A DNA stretch of 64,000 nt, taken from positions 1,147,501-1,211,500 of the forward strand of contig NZ_CP060695.1 of NCBI RefSeq assembly GCF_014352875.1. The letters run 5' to 3'. Shown in pieces: positions 37,172 through 47,514 of the stretch (its first letter is position 1; the number at the start of each line of letters is the position of its first letter). The notes below the pieces were generated by a model. That model worked only from the letters and a program-made list of their open reading frames with translations, ran no database searches and was not told the origin of the DNA. The position numbers and the translations under genes were made by a program. The DNA is from Polaribacter pectinis (lineage in GTDB: Bacteria > Bacteroidota > Bacteroidia > Flavobacteriales > Flavobacteriaceae).

Positions 37172-38827
37172 TTACTTACTTTCTGGTGTTTTTACTCCAT
37201 TTGGAAAGTTTATTTTTTGATACCATCCACGTCCGTCAATTGGTAATACATTTGTTCTTTCTGCCCAAGCATACCATTTTTTACTTAATTGCTCGATTCT
37301 TTCTGGATATTGTGAAGCTAAATTTTTAGTTTCAGATCTATCATCCTTTAAATTATACAATTCCCAATCTTTAAAATACGGGTATTCTTGCATATTTAAA
37401 GAAACCAATTTCCAATCTCCATCTCTCATCCCTCTTGCTCCTGTGTGTTCAAAATATATAGCTCTATCGTGAACCTTATCCCCATTAAAAGTAGCTACTA
37501 AACTCTCTCCTTCTAAAGGTGTAATATTATTTTCTTTGTATGTTTTAGGATATTCAACTTCTGCTAATTCTAAAATAGTTGGCATAAAATCGATAACATG
37601 TCCCATTTGATTTTTTAACGCTCCTTTTTCTTTGATTCCTTTTGGCCAATGTGCAATTAAAGGAGTTGAAACGCCACCTTCGTGTTCCCATTTCTTATAA
37701 TTTCTAAAAGGTGTATTACTCACGTTTGCCCACGCTTTTCTGTAACTTTCAAAAGATTTTTCGGTTCCTAAATCTGCCAATTCTTTACTTTCTCCTCTAG
37801 AAACTGGCTGTAAACATCCACCATTATCAGAAAGAAAAAGTATTAAGGTATTATCTAATTGATTGTGCTTTTTTAAAGTTGAAATAATACGTCCAATTCC
37901 TTGATCCATACAATCGATTTGCGCTGCATAAATGGCCATTCGTTTGTCCATATCAATCTTTTCATCTTCGGAAAGTGAATTCCAATCTGCAATATCTTTG
38001 TCTTTTTCAGAAAGTTTTACGTTTTCGCCAATTACTCCTAATTCTTTCATTTTATCGTAACGTTTTTTTCGTAAAACATCCCAACCTTCCATATATTTTC
38101 CTTGGTATTTTTTGATGTCTTCTGGCTTTGCTTGAATTGGCCAATGAGGTGCAATGTGAGCAACATACATAAAAAACGGATTGACCTTTTCCTCCATATG
38201 CTTTTCAATAAAATTAGAAGAAGCATCGTTTACAGCATCTGTAAAATAAAAATTTTCATCTGGCTGAATGTGCGTATTTCCATCGTATAAATTATCAGGA
38301 TTGAAATAATCGGAGGCACCTTTTAGAATTCCGAAAAAACCATCAAAACCTCTTTGTAAAGGCCAATTGTGGTTTGGACTATCTTGGGCACTTTCATCAT
38401 CTTTATTTACATGCCATTTTCCAGAAACGTAGGTAGAATAGCCAGAATTTTTCAATGCTTCTCCAATCGTAACACAATTATTATTTAATTCTGCAGTGTA
38501 ACCTGGGTTTCCTAAATCTACTTTTGTCATCCAACCCAAACCAGTTTGGTGTGGATATAAACCCGTTAATAAAGATGCTCTTGTTGGGCAACATCTAGAA
38601 GTATTGTAAAACTGTGTGTAGCGAATTCCGTTATTTGCCAAAGCATCTAAATTCGGTGTCTCTATTTCCCCTCCATAACTTCCGATATCAGAAAAACCCA
38701 TATCATCAGCTAAAATGACAATGATATTTGGTTTCGTTTTTTCGGCAGTTTTTTCCTTTTGCTGACAGGAATTAAAAGTGATAAAAATTCCTGTGAATAA
38801 AATTAATGAGAGTTGGTTGAATTTCAT
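37172..38827 (-). CDS. Arylsulfatase-type sulfatase lipoprotein
   Basis: 551 residues with a lipoprotein signal (ITFNSCQQ, Cys21). The sulfatase fold has metal ligands in NIIVILADDMGFSD and the formylglycine motif CCPTR (Cys79-Arg83) in SRCCPTRASLLTG. The LSDNGG motif (about 333) supplies further metal ligands. The Cys-type site needs an anaerobic-type or FGE maturase encoded elsewhere. The likely role is desulfation of algal polysaccharides, consistent with a marine lifestyle. No SusCD or glycoside hydrolase lies nearby. Confidence 0.92.
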   Translation of the reverse strand: MKFNQLSLILFTGIFITFNSCQQKEKTAEKTKPNIIVILADDMGFSDIGSYGGEIETPNLDALANNGIRYTQFYNTSRCCPTRASLLTGLYPHQTGLGWMTKVDLGNPGYTAELNNNCVTIGEALKNSGYSTYVSGKWHVNKDDESAQDSPNHNWPLQRGFDGFFGILKGASDYFNPDNLYDGNTHIQPDENFYFTDAVNDASSNFIEKHMEEKVNPFFMYVAHIAPHWPIQAKPEDIKKYQGKYMEGWDVLRKKRYDKMKELGVIGENVKLSEKDKDIADWNSLSEDEKIDMDKRMAIYAAQIDCMDQGIGRIISTLKKHNQLDNTLILFLSDNGGCLQPVSRGESKELADLGTEKSFESYRKAWANVSNTPFRNYKKWEHEGGVSTPLIAHWPKGIKEKGALKNQMGHVIDFMPTILELAEVEYPKTYKENNITPLEGESLVATFNGDKVHDRAIYFEHTGARGMRDGDWKLVSLNMQEYPYFKDWELYNLKDDRSETKNLASQYPERIEQLSKKWYAWAERTNVLPIDGRGWYQKINFPNGVKTPESK

Positions 38828-38936
38828 AAAATAGTTGATTGATGTGAAAGCATTTCTTCAACCAAAGATAATAAGGAAAATGAATAAAAAAGTTTGATGA
38901 TAATTATTTAAAGGTATATAAATTGTCAAAAACATA

Positions 38937-38962
38937 AAAAAATCCCACAAAAGTGGGATTTT
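38937..38962 (-). terminator. Rho-independent terminator of the M14 peptidase gene
   Basis: Stem AAAATCCCAC / GTGGGATTTT, loop AAAA. Confidence 0.8.
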
Positions 38963-38987
38963 AAATTTTAAATAATAATGTTTATAA

Positions 38988-41483
38988 TTACATTTTATCC
39001 CCAAAGAAAATTGCATTCATTAACAACTTGTTAGTTCCATACCAAAAGGCTCTAAAGTTTGTATTGTCAGTAAAAACTAATACTTTTCCTCTTCCCATTC
39101 TTTGTACTTTAAAAGGAACTGTATTCTTAATTACTTTTGCATTTTCTTTCGAAATATAACCACTTAATAAAGGATTTGAAGTATACTGAATAGGATTGTT
39201 ATAACTCTTTTTGTCCGCTTTTATAAAGATTGTTGAATTTCTAAATAACGCAATTTTATCATTCTTATAACCAAAATTAATAGGATGAGACCTGTCTGTT
39301 TTAGCTTCAAAAATTGCACCACCAATATACTGTGCACCAGATTGTAAGCCTTTGTTTTCAAAAGAAACATCTTTAATAGTATCGATCTTTGTTTTATCAA
39401 ATTCTAAATTGATAAACTTTTTACTTTCCAACCATCTTGCAGTATTTTTATAACCAATTAAAATTCCGCCATTTTGTACCCAAGTTCTTAATTTTTCTTC
39501 AGCAGATTTGCCTAAACTATAACTACTTGGAACTACAATTGCAGAATATTTACTAATATCTACTCTCGAAAAGTATCTCATATCTAAACGTGTTAAAGCC
39601 ATATCGAAACGTTGGTCTAATAGGTGCCAGATTTCTCCAGAATCGTTTCCTGCAATTCCATCTCCAACCAACATTGCCACTTTTGGTTTGTCAATTGAAC
39701 TAAAATTATTCGAACCTAAATCAATTCCGTCATTTAAACCGGTTTGAACTCCATTTATAGAAACATGACTTTCCTCTGCCGTTTTTTGTAAAAATTGATA
39801 CATTTCTAAAGCATTCAATTTTTGATTCTGAACAGGAATAAAAATCGTTCCATAATCGTAAGAATTGCCACCATTATTAAAGTTTTTCATCGAAACTTTT
39901 GCACTTAAGCCTTTTTGTAAAATGGCGTTTAAAGCTTTTGGAGCATAATATTCATTCCAAGGCATTAAATATCCATAATCACTTTTAAATGAAACAGTTC
40001 CTGTTTTCATTTTTAAATCTGCAATTTCATTTCCAGCTTTCGAAAGTGAAATATTTTCAGCATAATCAACACCAAAAGAATGGTTAAAAGTCCATGCAGA
40101 AACATCATAAAACAAACTATCCTTAAAAGTTTTACGAACATCGAACATCGCTTTTACTAGACGTTGGTTCTTCTGATTCATTGGAACTACATAGCTGTAT
40201 CCTTTTTTAAATGTTTTGCCATTTTGAGTAAAATCTGACTTTACATCGTGAATTTTCACTTGATGACGTTTTAAAACTTCGGCTAAATGATAACTTTTGG
40301 CAGCATCTTTTTCATCACCAAAAACAATTGCTTTATTTGAAAATCCGCTTCTAGATTCTTTGTAAAAATCTTGCTGATATTGCAAAATTTTAACTCTCAT
40401 TTTTCTGGCAGCTTCTAATGTAGATAATGCTGCTGTAAACTGATTTCTAATCGTAAAAGGGAACGTTAAAATACCATTTACAGTTTCTTGTGCATGACCT
40501 CTTGAACTTGCTTGCTCAAATAAAATTCCAATACTTCCATTAATATCTGGGAAGGTAGAACCTTTTCCATAATAGAAATCGTCAAAACTTTCTTCAGAAT
40601 AATATAAAGAACCTATTTTATCCAAAGCTTTTGCATGATAAGTGGCAATTTCTTTGGTTAAATCTTGATTCATTTGTGGAGTCAAAGGATTTGTTCTACT
40701 TGGTATTCCAGGTTGAAAAAAGAAACTCGAATTGCTTCCCATTTCATGATGATCCGTTAAAATATTTGGCATCCATTTATGAAAACTTGCAATTCTTGCG
40801 CGACTTTCTGGCAATTGTACTGGCAACCAATCTCTGTTCATATCAAATTGATAATGATTAGTTCTTCCTTTTGGCCAAATCTCTGAATATTCACGATCAT
40901 TAGGATCGGGATTTATGTTTTTACTTCGGTTCGTATTTGCCCAATATGCAAAACGTTGCAAACCATCAGGATTAAAAGAAGGATCAAATAGAATAACCGT
41001 GTTTTCTAATAAATTATCGATTTCACTTCCTTCTGCAGCTGCTAAATAATAAGCTACAGCCAAGGCTGCATTCGATCCACTTGGCTCATTTCCATGAATG
41101 GAAAAACCTTGATATACCACAATTTTATTGTTAGAAACATCAGCAGAACTATTTGTAGCATCAACATGATTTTTACGAATACTTTCTAAATTTTGATGAT
41201 TTTTAGGTGAAGTAATCGTCAGTAATAATAAAGGTCTGTCTTCAAACGTTTTCCCTCTATTTTCTATAGAAATTCTATTTGATGAAGCAGCTAAAACTTT
41301 CATATACTCAGCCAATTTATCGTGTGTAATATGCCACTCACCTACTTCATGACCTATGACAGATTTTGGTGTTGGAATGTTTTTATTATAAGTTACATCT
41401 TTAGGTAAATAATAAGATAAATCCACTTTTTGTGCAGAAATAGAAATGGATATAAATAAGAAAAGTACAAATAGTTTTTTCAT
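38988..41483 (-). CDS. Exported M14-family zinc carboxypeptidase
   Basis: 831 residues, signal peptide to about FISISISAQ. The peptidase M14 domain (about 40-370) has zinc ligands in GFSIHGNEPSGSN (HxxE) and the third ligand likely in ILTDHHEMGSN. The catalytic Glu candidate is in GSIGILFEQASSRGH. The long C-terminal part (about 390-831) is β-rich and includes a ThuA/glutamine amidotransferase-like segment (VAMLVGDGIAGNDSGEIWHLL; VQNGGILIGY). The likely role is degradation of peptides or cell-wall peptides outside the cytoplasm. It has its own promoter and terminator. Confidence 0.88.
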   Translation of the reverse strand: MKKLFVLFLFISISISAQKVDLSYYLPKDVTYNKNIPTPKSVIGHEVGEWHITHDKLAEYMKVLAASSNRISIENRGKTFEDRPLLLLTITSPKNHQNLESIRKNHVDATNSSADVSNNKIVVYQGFSIHGNEPSGSNAALAVAYYLAAAEGSEIDNLLENTVILFDPSFNPDGLQRFAYWANTNRSKNINPDPNDREYSEIWPKGRTNHYQFDMNRDWLPVQLPESRARIASFHKWMPNILTDHHEMGSNSSFFFQPGIPSRTNPLTPQMNQDLTKEIATYHAKALDKIGSLYYSEESFDDFYYGKGSTFPDINGSIGILFEQASSRGHAQETVNGILTFPFTIRNQFTAALSTLEAARKMRVKILQYQQDFYKESRSGFSNKAIVFGDEKDAAKSYHLAEVLKRHQVKIHDVKSDFTQNGKTFKKGYSYVVPMNQKNQRLVKAMFDVRKTFKDSLFYDVSAWTFNHSFGVDYAENISLSKAGNEIADLKMKTGTVSFKSDYGYLMPWNEYYAPKALNAILQKGLSAKVSMKNFNNGGNSYDYGTIFIPVQNQKLNALEMYQFLQKTAEESHVSINGVQTGLNDGIDLGSNNFSSIDKPKVAMLVGDGIAGNDSGEIWHLLDQRFDMALTRLDMRYFSRVDISKYSAIVVPSSYSLGKSAEEKLRTWVQNGGILIGYKNTARWLESKKFINLEFDKTKIDTIKDVSFENKGLQSGAQYIGGAIFEAKTDRSHPINFGYKNDKIALFRNSTIFIKADKKSYNNPIQYTSNPLLSGYISKENAKVIKNTVPFKVQRMGRGKVLVFTDNTNFRAFWYGTNKLLMNAIFFGDKM

Positions 41484-41819
41484 TCAAGTAAAGTTTGGTT
41501 ATCTAACAAATATATGAATTCAAAAATGTTCTATTTTAGACTTTAACATTGATTTAAGTTTTTTGTAATTAAAAGGGATATTTATTTTCAGACCCAAAGA
41601 AAAACTAATCATAAATCATTATTAATAGAATTATAGCAATGGATATTGAAATTAAAATTCTTCAACTGATTGAGAATGCTATCTAACCTTACATTTAAAA
41701 AATAATATATAAGATGCAACTATTTATTAAAGTCTTGCTTAATAGCGTTAAAATATAATTTATATGAGGCATTGATGCTTTTTGTTTAAAAGTAATTTCG
41801 TCTTAAGTAATAAATTGAC
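41484..41819. other. 336-base divergent intergenic region
   Basis: A -7 box (TATATTTG, minus strand) at 41507-41514 serves the M14 peptidase gene. An imperfect relative of the ECF promoter element found at 58-61 kb lies at 41713-41737 on the minus strand, with a 17-base rather than 16-base spacer and CATCTTAT at its -10 end. No gene is seen. Confidence 0.5.
41507..41514 (-). promoter_or_regulatory. -7 promoter box (TATATTTG) of the M14 peptidase gene
   Basis: Matches TAnnTTTG on the minus strand, 23 bases upstream of the ATG. Confidence 0.5.
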
Positions 41820-41822
41820 TTG

Positions 41823-42353
41823 ATGATAGAATTAGAAATTTTAGTAAAGAATTTTAAAAGCAAAGACCATCTTGCTTTTGAAGAATTATATAGCATGTAC
41901 CATAAGAGTATATATGGTGTTATTTTTAATATGATAAAAGATACTGAAATTGCAAATGATTTAACTCAAGATGTATTTATAAAAGCTTGGAACAATTCTG
42001 AAAAATATTCAAATAAAAAAGGGAGATTTTTTACTTGGCTACTTAACATTGCTAAAAACACAACTATTGATAAAATAAGATCTAAATCTTATAAAAACAA
42101 CAAAAAAAATGTTAGTTCAGAAGATTTTCTAAATAGTTTTATGTGTAATATAGATTCAAATTCTACTACTAATACTATCGGTTTAAAAAATATGGTGTCT
42201 AATTTAGAACCGAAAATAAAGAACATATTAAACTTAATCTATTTTGAAGGTTTTACTCAAAAAGAAGTTTCAGAAGAATTAAACATTCCTATGGGAACAG
42301 TTAAAACAAGAAAAAGAAATGGTTTAAATTTATTAAAAACATTATTTGTTTAA
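41823..42353 (+). CDS. ECF-type RNA polymerase sigma factor (no adjacent anti-sigma)
   Basis: 176 residues. Region 2 (about 15-85) has EELYSMYHKSIYGVIFN, ANDLTQDVFIKAWNN and FFTWLLNIAKNTTIDKIR. Region 4 (about 118-172) has LNLIYFEGFTQKEVSEEL and MGTVKTRKRNGLNLL. The ATG at 41823 is preferred over an adjoining TTG at 41820. No anti-sigma factor, TonB receptor or SusCD pair follows, which is unusual for a Bacteroidota ECF factor, so its regulator or target cannot be named. Confidence 0.88.
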   Translation: MIELEILVKNFKSKDHLAFEELYSMYHKSIYGVIFNMIKDTEIANDLTQDVFIKAWNNSEKYSNKKGRFFTWLLNIAKNTTIDKIRSKSYKNNKKNVSSEDFLNSFMCNIDSNSTTNTIGLKNMVSNLEPKIKNILNLIYFEGFTQKEVSEELNIPMGTVKTRKRNGLNLLKTLFV

Positions 42354-42518
42354 ATGTTTCTTTGAATTTTATCTTAAATAATAGCATTATTTACTGATAA
42401 TCTAAAATTACTCTTTTATAATTTAACAAATCCACAAAAATTTAGAAACTCAAGCGCTATTCAGTATTAATGGAAATATTATTCAGATATTTGTAATTAG
42501 ATACTTTTTCAATTACAA

Positions 42519-45416
42519 ATGATTCAGAATACTACTTTAGAAGCTTTACACAACTCACTTTCTGGTGATGTTTTATTCGATAATTTACACAAAACATTAT
42601 ATGCAACAGATGCTTCTGTGTATAGAAAAATTCCTTTGGCAGTTGCGTTTCCAAAAGATGTAAAAGACCTTAAAACATTAATTGCCTTTGCAACCGAAAA
42701 TAAAATCACTTTAATACCAAGAACTGCAGGAACTTCATTGGCAGGACAATGTGTTGGAGATGGAATTGTGGTAGATGTTTCTAAACATTTTACAAAAACG
42801 CTTCATTTTGATGAAAAAGCGAAAACCATAAAATTAGAACCAGGAATTGTAAGAGATTCTTTAAATGTGTACTTAAAACCTTTTGGCTTATTCTTTGGCC
42901 CAAATACATCAACTTCTAACAGATGTATGATTGGTGGAATGGTGGGTAATAATTCTTCTGGAAGTACTTCTATAAAATACGGAGTAACTCGTGATAAAGT
43001 ATTGGAAATTGAAGCTATTTTGAGTGATGGCTCTTCAGCAATATTTAAAGAAATAACTTCGGATGAGTTTCTAGAAAAAACAAAATTAGAGACTTTAGAA
43101 GGACAAATTTATAAAAGTATTTATTCGGAATTAATTTACGATTCTGCACAAAATGAAATTAAAAAAGAATTTCCGAAACCAGAAATTCATAGAAGAAATA
43201 CAGGCTATGCAGTTGATGAGTTTTTAAAATCAGATTTATTTGGCGGTACAGAACCAACCATAAATGTGGCAAAGTTCTTATCAGGAAGTGAAGGAACATT
43301 AGCTTTCTCAACTTCAATTACTTTACAATTAGACGACTTACCTCCTACTGAAAGTATTATGGTTTGTTCTCATTTTACAAGTATTAACGAGAGTTTAATT
43401 GCGACGTTAACTGCCATGAATCATAATTTATACAATTGTGAATTGATGGACAAAGCCATTTTAGATTGTACTAAAAACAATAGAGAATTAGCTAAAAATA
43501 GGTTCTTTTTACAAGGAAATCCAGAAGCAGTTTTAATGTTAGAAGTTTCTGCAAATACATTGCCAGAAGCAGAATTATTGGCTGATAAATTGATTGCAGA
43601 TTTAGAAAAAAACAATTTCGGATATCATCATCCTAAAGTATATGGAAAAGATATTGCGAAAGTTCATTATTTAAGAAAAGCAGGTTTAGGAGCTTTAGGA
43701 AATATGGTTGGCGATATGAAAGCGGTTGCTTGTATTGAAGATACAGCTGTGGCTTTAGAAGATTTGCCAAATTATATTGAAGAATTTACCAAAATTATGG
43801 ATAAGTATCAGCAAGACGCAATTTATTATGCCCATGCTGGAGCTGGAGAATTGCACTTACGTCCGATTTTGAATTTGAAGAAGAAAGCAAATGTTGTTTT
43901 ATTCAGAAAAATAACCACCGAAACTGCGGAATTAGTAAAAAAATACAAAGGTTCTTTTTCTGGAGAACATGGAGATGGAATTGTACGTGCAGAATTTATT
44001 CCATTAATGATTGGTGAAGAAAATTATCAATTATTAAGAAGAATTAAAAAGGCTTTTGACCCTAATAATGTCTTCAACAAAGGGAAAATTACAGATGCTT
44101 TTGCCATGGATGAAAATCTACGTTATGAAGTGGATAGAATTGAACCAAAAATAAAAACCATTCAAGATTTTTCTGATAGCGAAGGAATTTTAAAACTTGC
44201 AGAAAAATGTAACGGTTCTGGAGATTGTAGAAAACCTGTGGAAGCTGGAGGAACCATGTGCCCAAGTTATAGAGCTACAAAAGATGAAAAAGACACCACA
44301 AGAGCAAGAGCAAATACATTGCGTGAGTTTCTAACAAATTCCGATGAAGCAAATAAATTTAATCACAAAGAATTAAAAGAAGTTTTCGATTTGTGTTTAA
44401 GCTGTAAAGCGTGTGCTTCTGAATGCCCAAGTAATGTTGATATTGCTACTATGAAAGCCGAGTTTTTATATCAATATCAAGAAACAAACGGCTATTCTTT
44501 TAGAAGCAAATTATTTGCTAATAATGTAAAATACAACAAATTAGGAAGCATTGTTCCTGCTTTAACAAACGCTATTTTAAGTACACCATTTGCAAAAGCT
44601 GCAATGGGAATTGCACAGAAAAGAAGTGTGCCAAAATTGGCTTCAAAAACTTTAAAAAAGTGGAGTAAAAAACAACCAATATCTAAAAACAAAAGAGTTG
44701 TTTATTTATTTTGTGATGAATTTACAAACTTTTATGATGTTGAAATTGGAAAAGATACTTTCGACTTGTTAGAAAAATTAGGCTATAATTTACAAATTGT
44801 AAATCACGAAGAATCTGGAAGAAGCTTTATTTCTAAAGGTTTTTTAAAAGAAGCAAAAGCAGTTTGTAATTTAAATGTAGAAATATTTAAAGATATTATT
44901 ACAGAAGAAACTCCGTTAATTGGAATAGAACCTTCAGCAATTTTAACTTTTAGAGATGAATATATTCGTTTAGCAGATGATAAAAAAGCCGCAGAAAAAA
45001 TTGCTAAAAATGTCTTTACTTTTGAAGAGTTTTTAGCCAAAGAATTAGAAAAAGGTAATTTAGATACTTCTCTTTTTACTTCAGCATCTAAAACTTTAAA
45101 AATTCATGGACATTGTCATCAAAAAGCATTGTCTGGAACACATGCAAGTTTTCAAATCTTAAATCTTCCAAAAAACTACTCTGTAACAATTATAAATTCA
45201 GGTTGTTGTGGAATGGCAGGTTCTTTTGGTTATGAAAAAGAACATTATGATATTTCTATGCAAGTTGGTGAAGATACGTTGTTTCCAAAAGTTAGAAACA
45301 CACCAATAGAAACAGAAATTGTTGCTGCTGGAACAAGTTGTAGACATCAAATTTTTGATGGAACAAAACGTATTGCAAAACACCCAATTACTATTTTAAA
45401 AGAAGCTTTAAACTAA
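42519..45416 (+). CDS. FAD-binding and Fe-S-binding oxidoreductase (D-lactate/glycolate dehydrogenase-like, YdiJ type)
   Basis: 965 residues joining a flavoprotein and an iron-sulfur subunit. The FAD-binding type 4 domain (about 30-220) has PRTAGTSLAGQCVGDG and GGMVGNNSSGS. The FAD-linked oxidase C-terminal domain (about 270-530) has YYAHAGAGELHLRP and GSFSGEHGDGIVRAE. Two Fe-S motifs follow (CNGSGDCRK...MCPSY, about 565; CLSCKACASECPSN, about 628). The C-terminal CCG domain has GHCHQKAL and NSGCCGMAGSFG. It probably oxidises a 2-hydroxy acid and passes electrons to the respiratory chain. The substrate is not certain. Confidence 0.9.
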   Translation: MIQNTTLEALHNSLSGDVLFDNLHKTLYATDASVYRKIPLAVAFPKDVKDLKTLIAFATENKITLIPRTAGTSLAGQCVGDGIVVDVSKHFTKTLHFDEKAKTIKLEPGIVRDSLNVYLKPFGLFFGPNTSTSNRCMIGGMVGNNSSGSTSIKYGVTRDKVLEIEAILSDGSSAIFKEITSDEFLEKTKLETLEGQIYKSIYSELIYDSAQNEIKKEFPKPEIHRRNTGYAVDEFLKSDLFGGTEPTINVAKFLSGSEGTLAFSTSITLQLDDLPPTESIMVCSHFTSINESLIATLTAMNHNLYNCELMDKAILDCTKNNRELAKNRFFLQGNPEAVLMLEVSANTLPEAELLADKLIADLEKNNFGYHHPKVYGKDIAKVHYLRKAGLGALGNMVGDMKAVACIEDTAVALEDLPNYIEEFTKIMDKYQQDAIYYAHAGAGELHLRPILNLKKKANVVLFRKITTETAELVKKYKGSFSGEHGDGIVRAEFIPLMIGEENYQLLRRIKKAFDPNNVFNKGKITDAFAMDENLRYEVDRIEPKIKTIQDFSDSEGILKLAEKCNGSGDCRKPVEAGGTMCPSYRATKDEKDTTRARANTLREFLTNSDEANKFNHKELKEVFDLCLSCKACASECPSNVDIATMKAEFLYQYQETNGYSFRSKLFANNVKYNKLGSIVPALTNAILSTPFAKAAMGIAQKRSVPKLASKTLKKWSKKQPISKNKRVVYLFCDEFTNFYDVEIGKDTFDLLEKLGYNLQIVNHEESGRSFISKGFLKEAKAVCNLNVEIFKDIITEETPLIGIEPSAILTFRDEYIRLADDKKAAEKIAKNVFTFEEFLAKELEKGNLDTSLFTSASKTLKIHGHCHQKALSGTHASFQILNLPKNYSVTIINSGCCGMAGSFGYEKEHYDISMQVGEDTLFPKVRNTPIETEIVAAGTSCRHQIFDGTKRIAKHPITILKEALN

Positions 45417-45421
45417 TTTTT

Positions 45422-46412
45422 ATGAGTAAAAAAAGCAAGTTTGTAGCAGATGAAAATCGCTATGAAAAAATGAAATACAGAAGAACAGGAAATAGTGGTT
45501 TATTATTACCTGAAATTTCTTTGGGTCTATGGCATAACTTTGGAGATGTTGACAATTTTAAAAATTCAAGAAAACTTTTAAAATGCGCATTCGATAACGG
45601 AATTACACATTTCGATTTGGCAAATAATTACGGTCCTCCTCCTGGTTCTGCTGAAAAGAATTTTGGAAAGATTTTAAAAAAGGATTTTAGTTCTTATAGA
45701 GATGAATTGGTTATTTCTACAAAAGCAGGTTATGGAATGTGGCCTGGACCTTATGGAGATTTGGGTTCTAAAAAATATTTGGTTTCTAGTTTAGACCAAA
45801 GTTTAAAAAGAATGGACTTGGATTATGTGGATATTTTTTATCATCATAGACCAGATAATGATACGCCTTTAGAAGAAACTATGGGTACTTTAGATCTAAT
45901 GGTTAGACAAGGAAAAGCATTGTTCTAATTATCAGCCAGAAGAAGCGGAAAAAGCATTTAAAATTTTAAAAGGTTTAGGGACACCTTGTTTAATTCATCA
46001 ACCAAGATATAGTTTGTTTGATAAATGGATTGAAAATGGTTTGTTAGATTTATTAGGAAATTCTGGAGTTGGAGCCATTTGTTTTTCGCCTTTAGCACAA
46101 GGAATGTTGACAGGTAAATACATAACTGGCTTGCCAAAAGATTCTAGAGCTATAAAAGACAGTCCTTTTTTAAATACAGAAAAAGTGATGGAAATGCTTC
46201 CTAAAATTAAAGCATTAAATGAAATTGCAAAAAATAGAAATCAGAATTTGGCACAAATGGCAATTTCTTGGATTTTAAAGGATGATAGAATTACTTCTGT
46301 TTTAATTGGTGCAAGTAAAACAGAACAAATTTTAGATAGTGTTAAAGCCATAAAAAACACAACATTTACAGAAAGTGAGTTATTAAAAATAAATAAAATC
46401 ACTGATTCTTAA
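45422..46412 (+). pseudogene. Aldo/keto reductase (YghZ/Kvβ-like), broken by an 11-base deletion
   Basis: Two reading frames make one aldo/keto reductase. The first (45422-45928) has LPEISLGLWHNFG, ITHFDLANNYGPPPGSAE, the catalytic Lys region ELVISTKAGYG and VDIFYHHRPDNDTPLEET, and ends prematurely at GKALF. The second continues at SNYQPEEAEKAF and runs through CLIHQPRYSLFD, ICFSPLAQGMLTGKY and LIGASKTEQI to 46412. The family motif GKALYVGISNY is missing YVGI: GCATTGT joins directly to TCTAAT near 45925, which removes 11 bases. The rest is intact, so the lesion is recent or a sequencing or assembly error. Confidence 0.85.
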
Positions 46413-46451
46413 ATATACTTGTAAAGTCAATTTTAAATTATATAGTAAAAA

Positions 46452-46480
46452 AAAAAAAGCTCCTAATTAGGAGCTTTTTT
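46452..46480. terminator. Bidirectional terminator
   Basis: Perfect stem AAAAAAGCTCCTAA / TTAGGAGCTTTTTT between the aldo/keto reductase pseudogene and the convergent OmpA gene. Confidence 0.88.
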
Positions 46481-46502
46481 ATATTGAATAATCAAGAATA
46501 AA

Positions 46503-47357
46503 TTAGTCTTTTTCAATAATTCCATCTTCTGCTAATAATGCAAAAAACTTATTTAAATTAGGTAAAATTACAATTCTTGTTCTTCTATTTTTTGCTCTAT
46601 TTTCATTACTTGTATTTGGGTACAAAGGCTGTGTATCTCCTCTACCTGAAGCTATTAGTCTGCTTCCATCAATATTAAACTTGTTTTGTAAAAGTCTAAC
46701 AATAGAAGTTGCTCTTTTTACACTTAAATCCCAATTATCTTCAACAGCAATATTACTAATGGTTTTAGAATCTGTATGACCTTCAATCATAACATCTATA
46801 CTTGGTTCAGACTCAATAATGTCTGCCAATTTTGTTATTAACTCTAAAGCACTGTTTTTAACTTTATAACTTCCAGAATTAAAAAGCAGTTTATCGGAAA
46901 CTGAAATCATTACTAGAGTTTGTTCTATATTAATATCTATGTCATCAGAATTATTAAATTCGGTTTTTCCGAGAGTCTTTCTTACAATATTATAAGAAAC
47001 TGCCAAATTCATAGAATCTTTTAAAGTCTTTGCTGATGCTAATTTTTTAGGATCAATTTTAGATAAAGTTTTATTCATTAATGCTCTTCCTTCTTTAGAA
47101 ATAACAACATTGTCATTTAACATATCTAACTTTAATGCGTTTTCTTTTTCTAGATTTGCATTGTCTCCTTTTAGAGAATTTATCTTTTCATTGTAAATTT
47201 CTACTCTCCTATCTATTTTGTCAAATTTTAGTTCTAATTTCTGTAAATTTCCTTTCGTTTCAGAATATTTTGTTTTCAATTCTGAATACTTCTTTTTAGA
47301 AACACATGAAGTTGCTACTAATAAAATTATTGATAATGGTAAAATAAATTTTTTCAT
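46503..47357 (-). CDS. OmpA-family outer-membrane lipoprotein, copy B
   Basis: 284 residues: a lipoprotein signal (LLVATSCVSKKKY), a coiled coil (about 25-75), a middle region (about 75-150) and a C-terminal OmpA/MotB peptidoglycan-binding domain (about 155-275, IDVMIEGHTDSKTISN and ENRAKNRRTRIVIL, with the Asp and Arg used to hold diaminopimelate). It is a tandem paralogue of the next gene. The role is anchoring the outer membrane to the cell wall. Confidence 0.9.
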   Translation of the reverse strand: MKKFILPLSIILLVATSCVSKKKYSELKTKYSETKGNLQKLELKFDKIDRRVEIYNEKINSLKGDNANLEKENALKLDMLNDNVVISKEGRALMNKTLSKIDPKKLASAKTLKDSMNLAVSYNIVRKTLGKTEFNNSDDIDINIEQTLVMISVSDKLLFNSGSYKVKNSALELITKLADIIESEPSIDVMIEGHTDSKTISNIAVEDNWDLSVKRATSIVRLLQNKFNIDGSRLIASGRGDTQPLYPNTSNENRAKNRRTRIVILPNLNKFFALLAEDGIIEKD

Positions 47358-47467
47358 AGGTAGTTTTCTGTTTTTTGAGATTAGATAAATATAGTTATAT
47401 TTTTATAATTGAAACATTTGAAGATTTTTTAATCCATTCTTTAATAAGAAAATGCATTATTATAACA

Positions 47468-47497
47468 TAAAAAGCTCCTTTTAAAGGAACTTTTTAT
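47468..47497 (-). terminator. Terminator between the two OmpA lipoprotein genes
   Basis: Stem AAAAAGTTCCTTT / AAAGGAGCTTTTT (one mismatch) on the minus strand, just after the upstream OmpA gene. Confidence 0.75.
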
Positions 47498-47514
47498 GTT
47501 GTAATAATTTTAAA

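Noticed and set aside
41641..41688. A 15-codon open frame in the spacer before the ECF gene
   Set aside because: Too short, no clear ribosome-binding site, low-complexity AT sequence, no recognised family.
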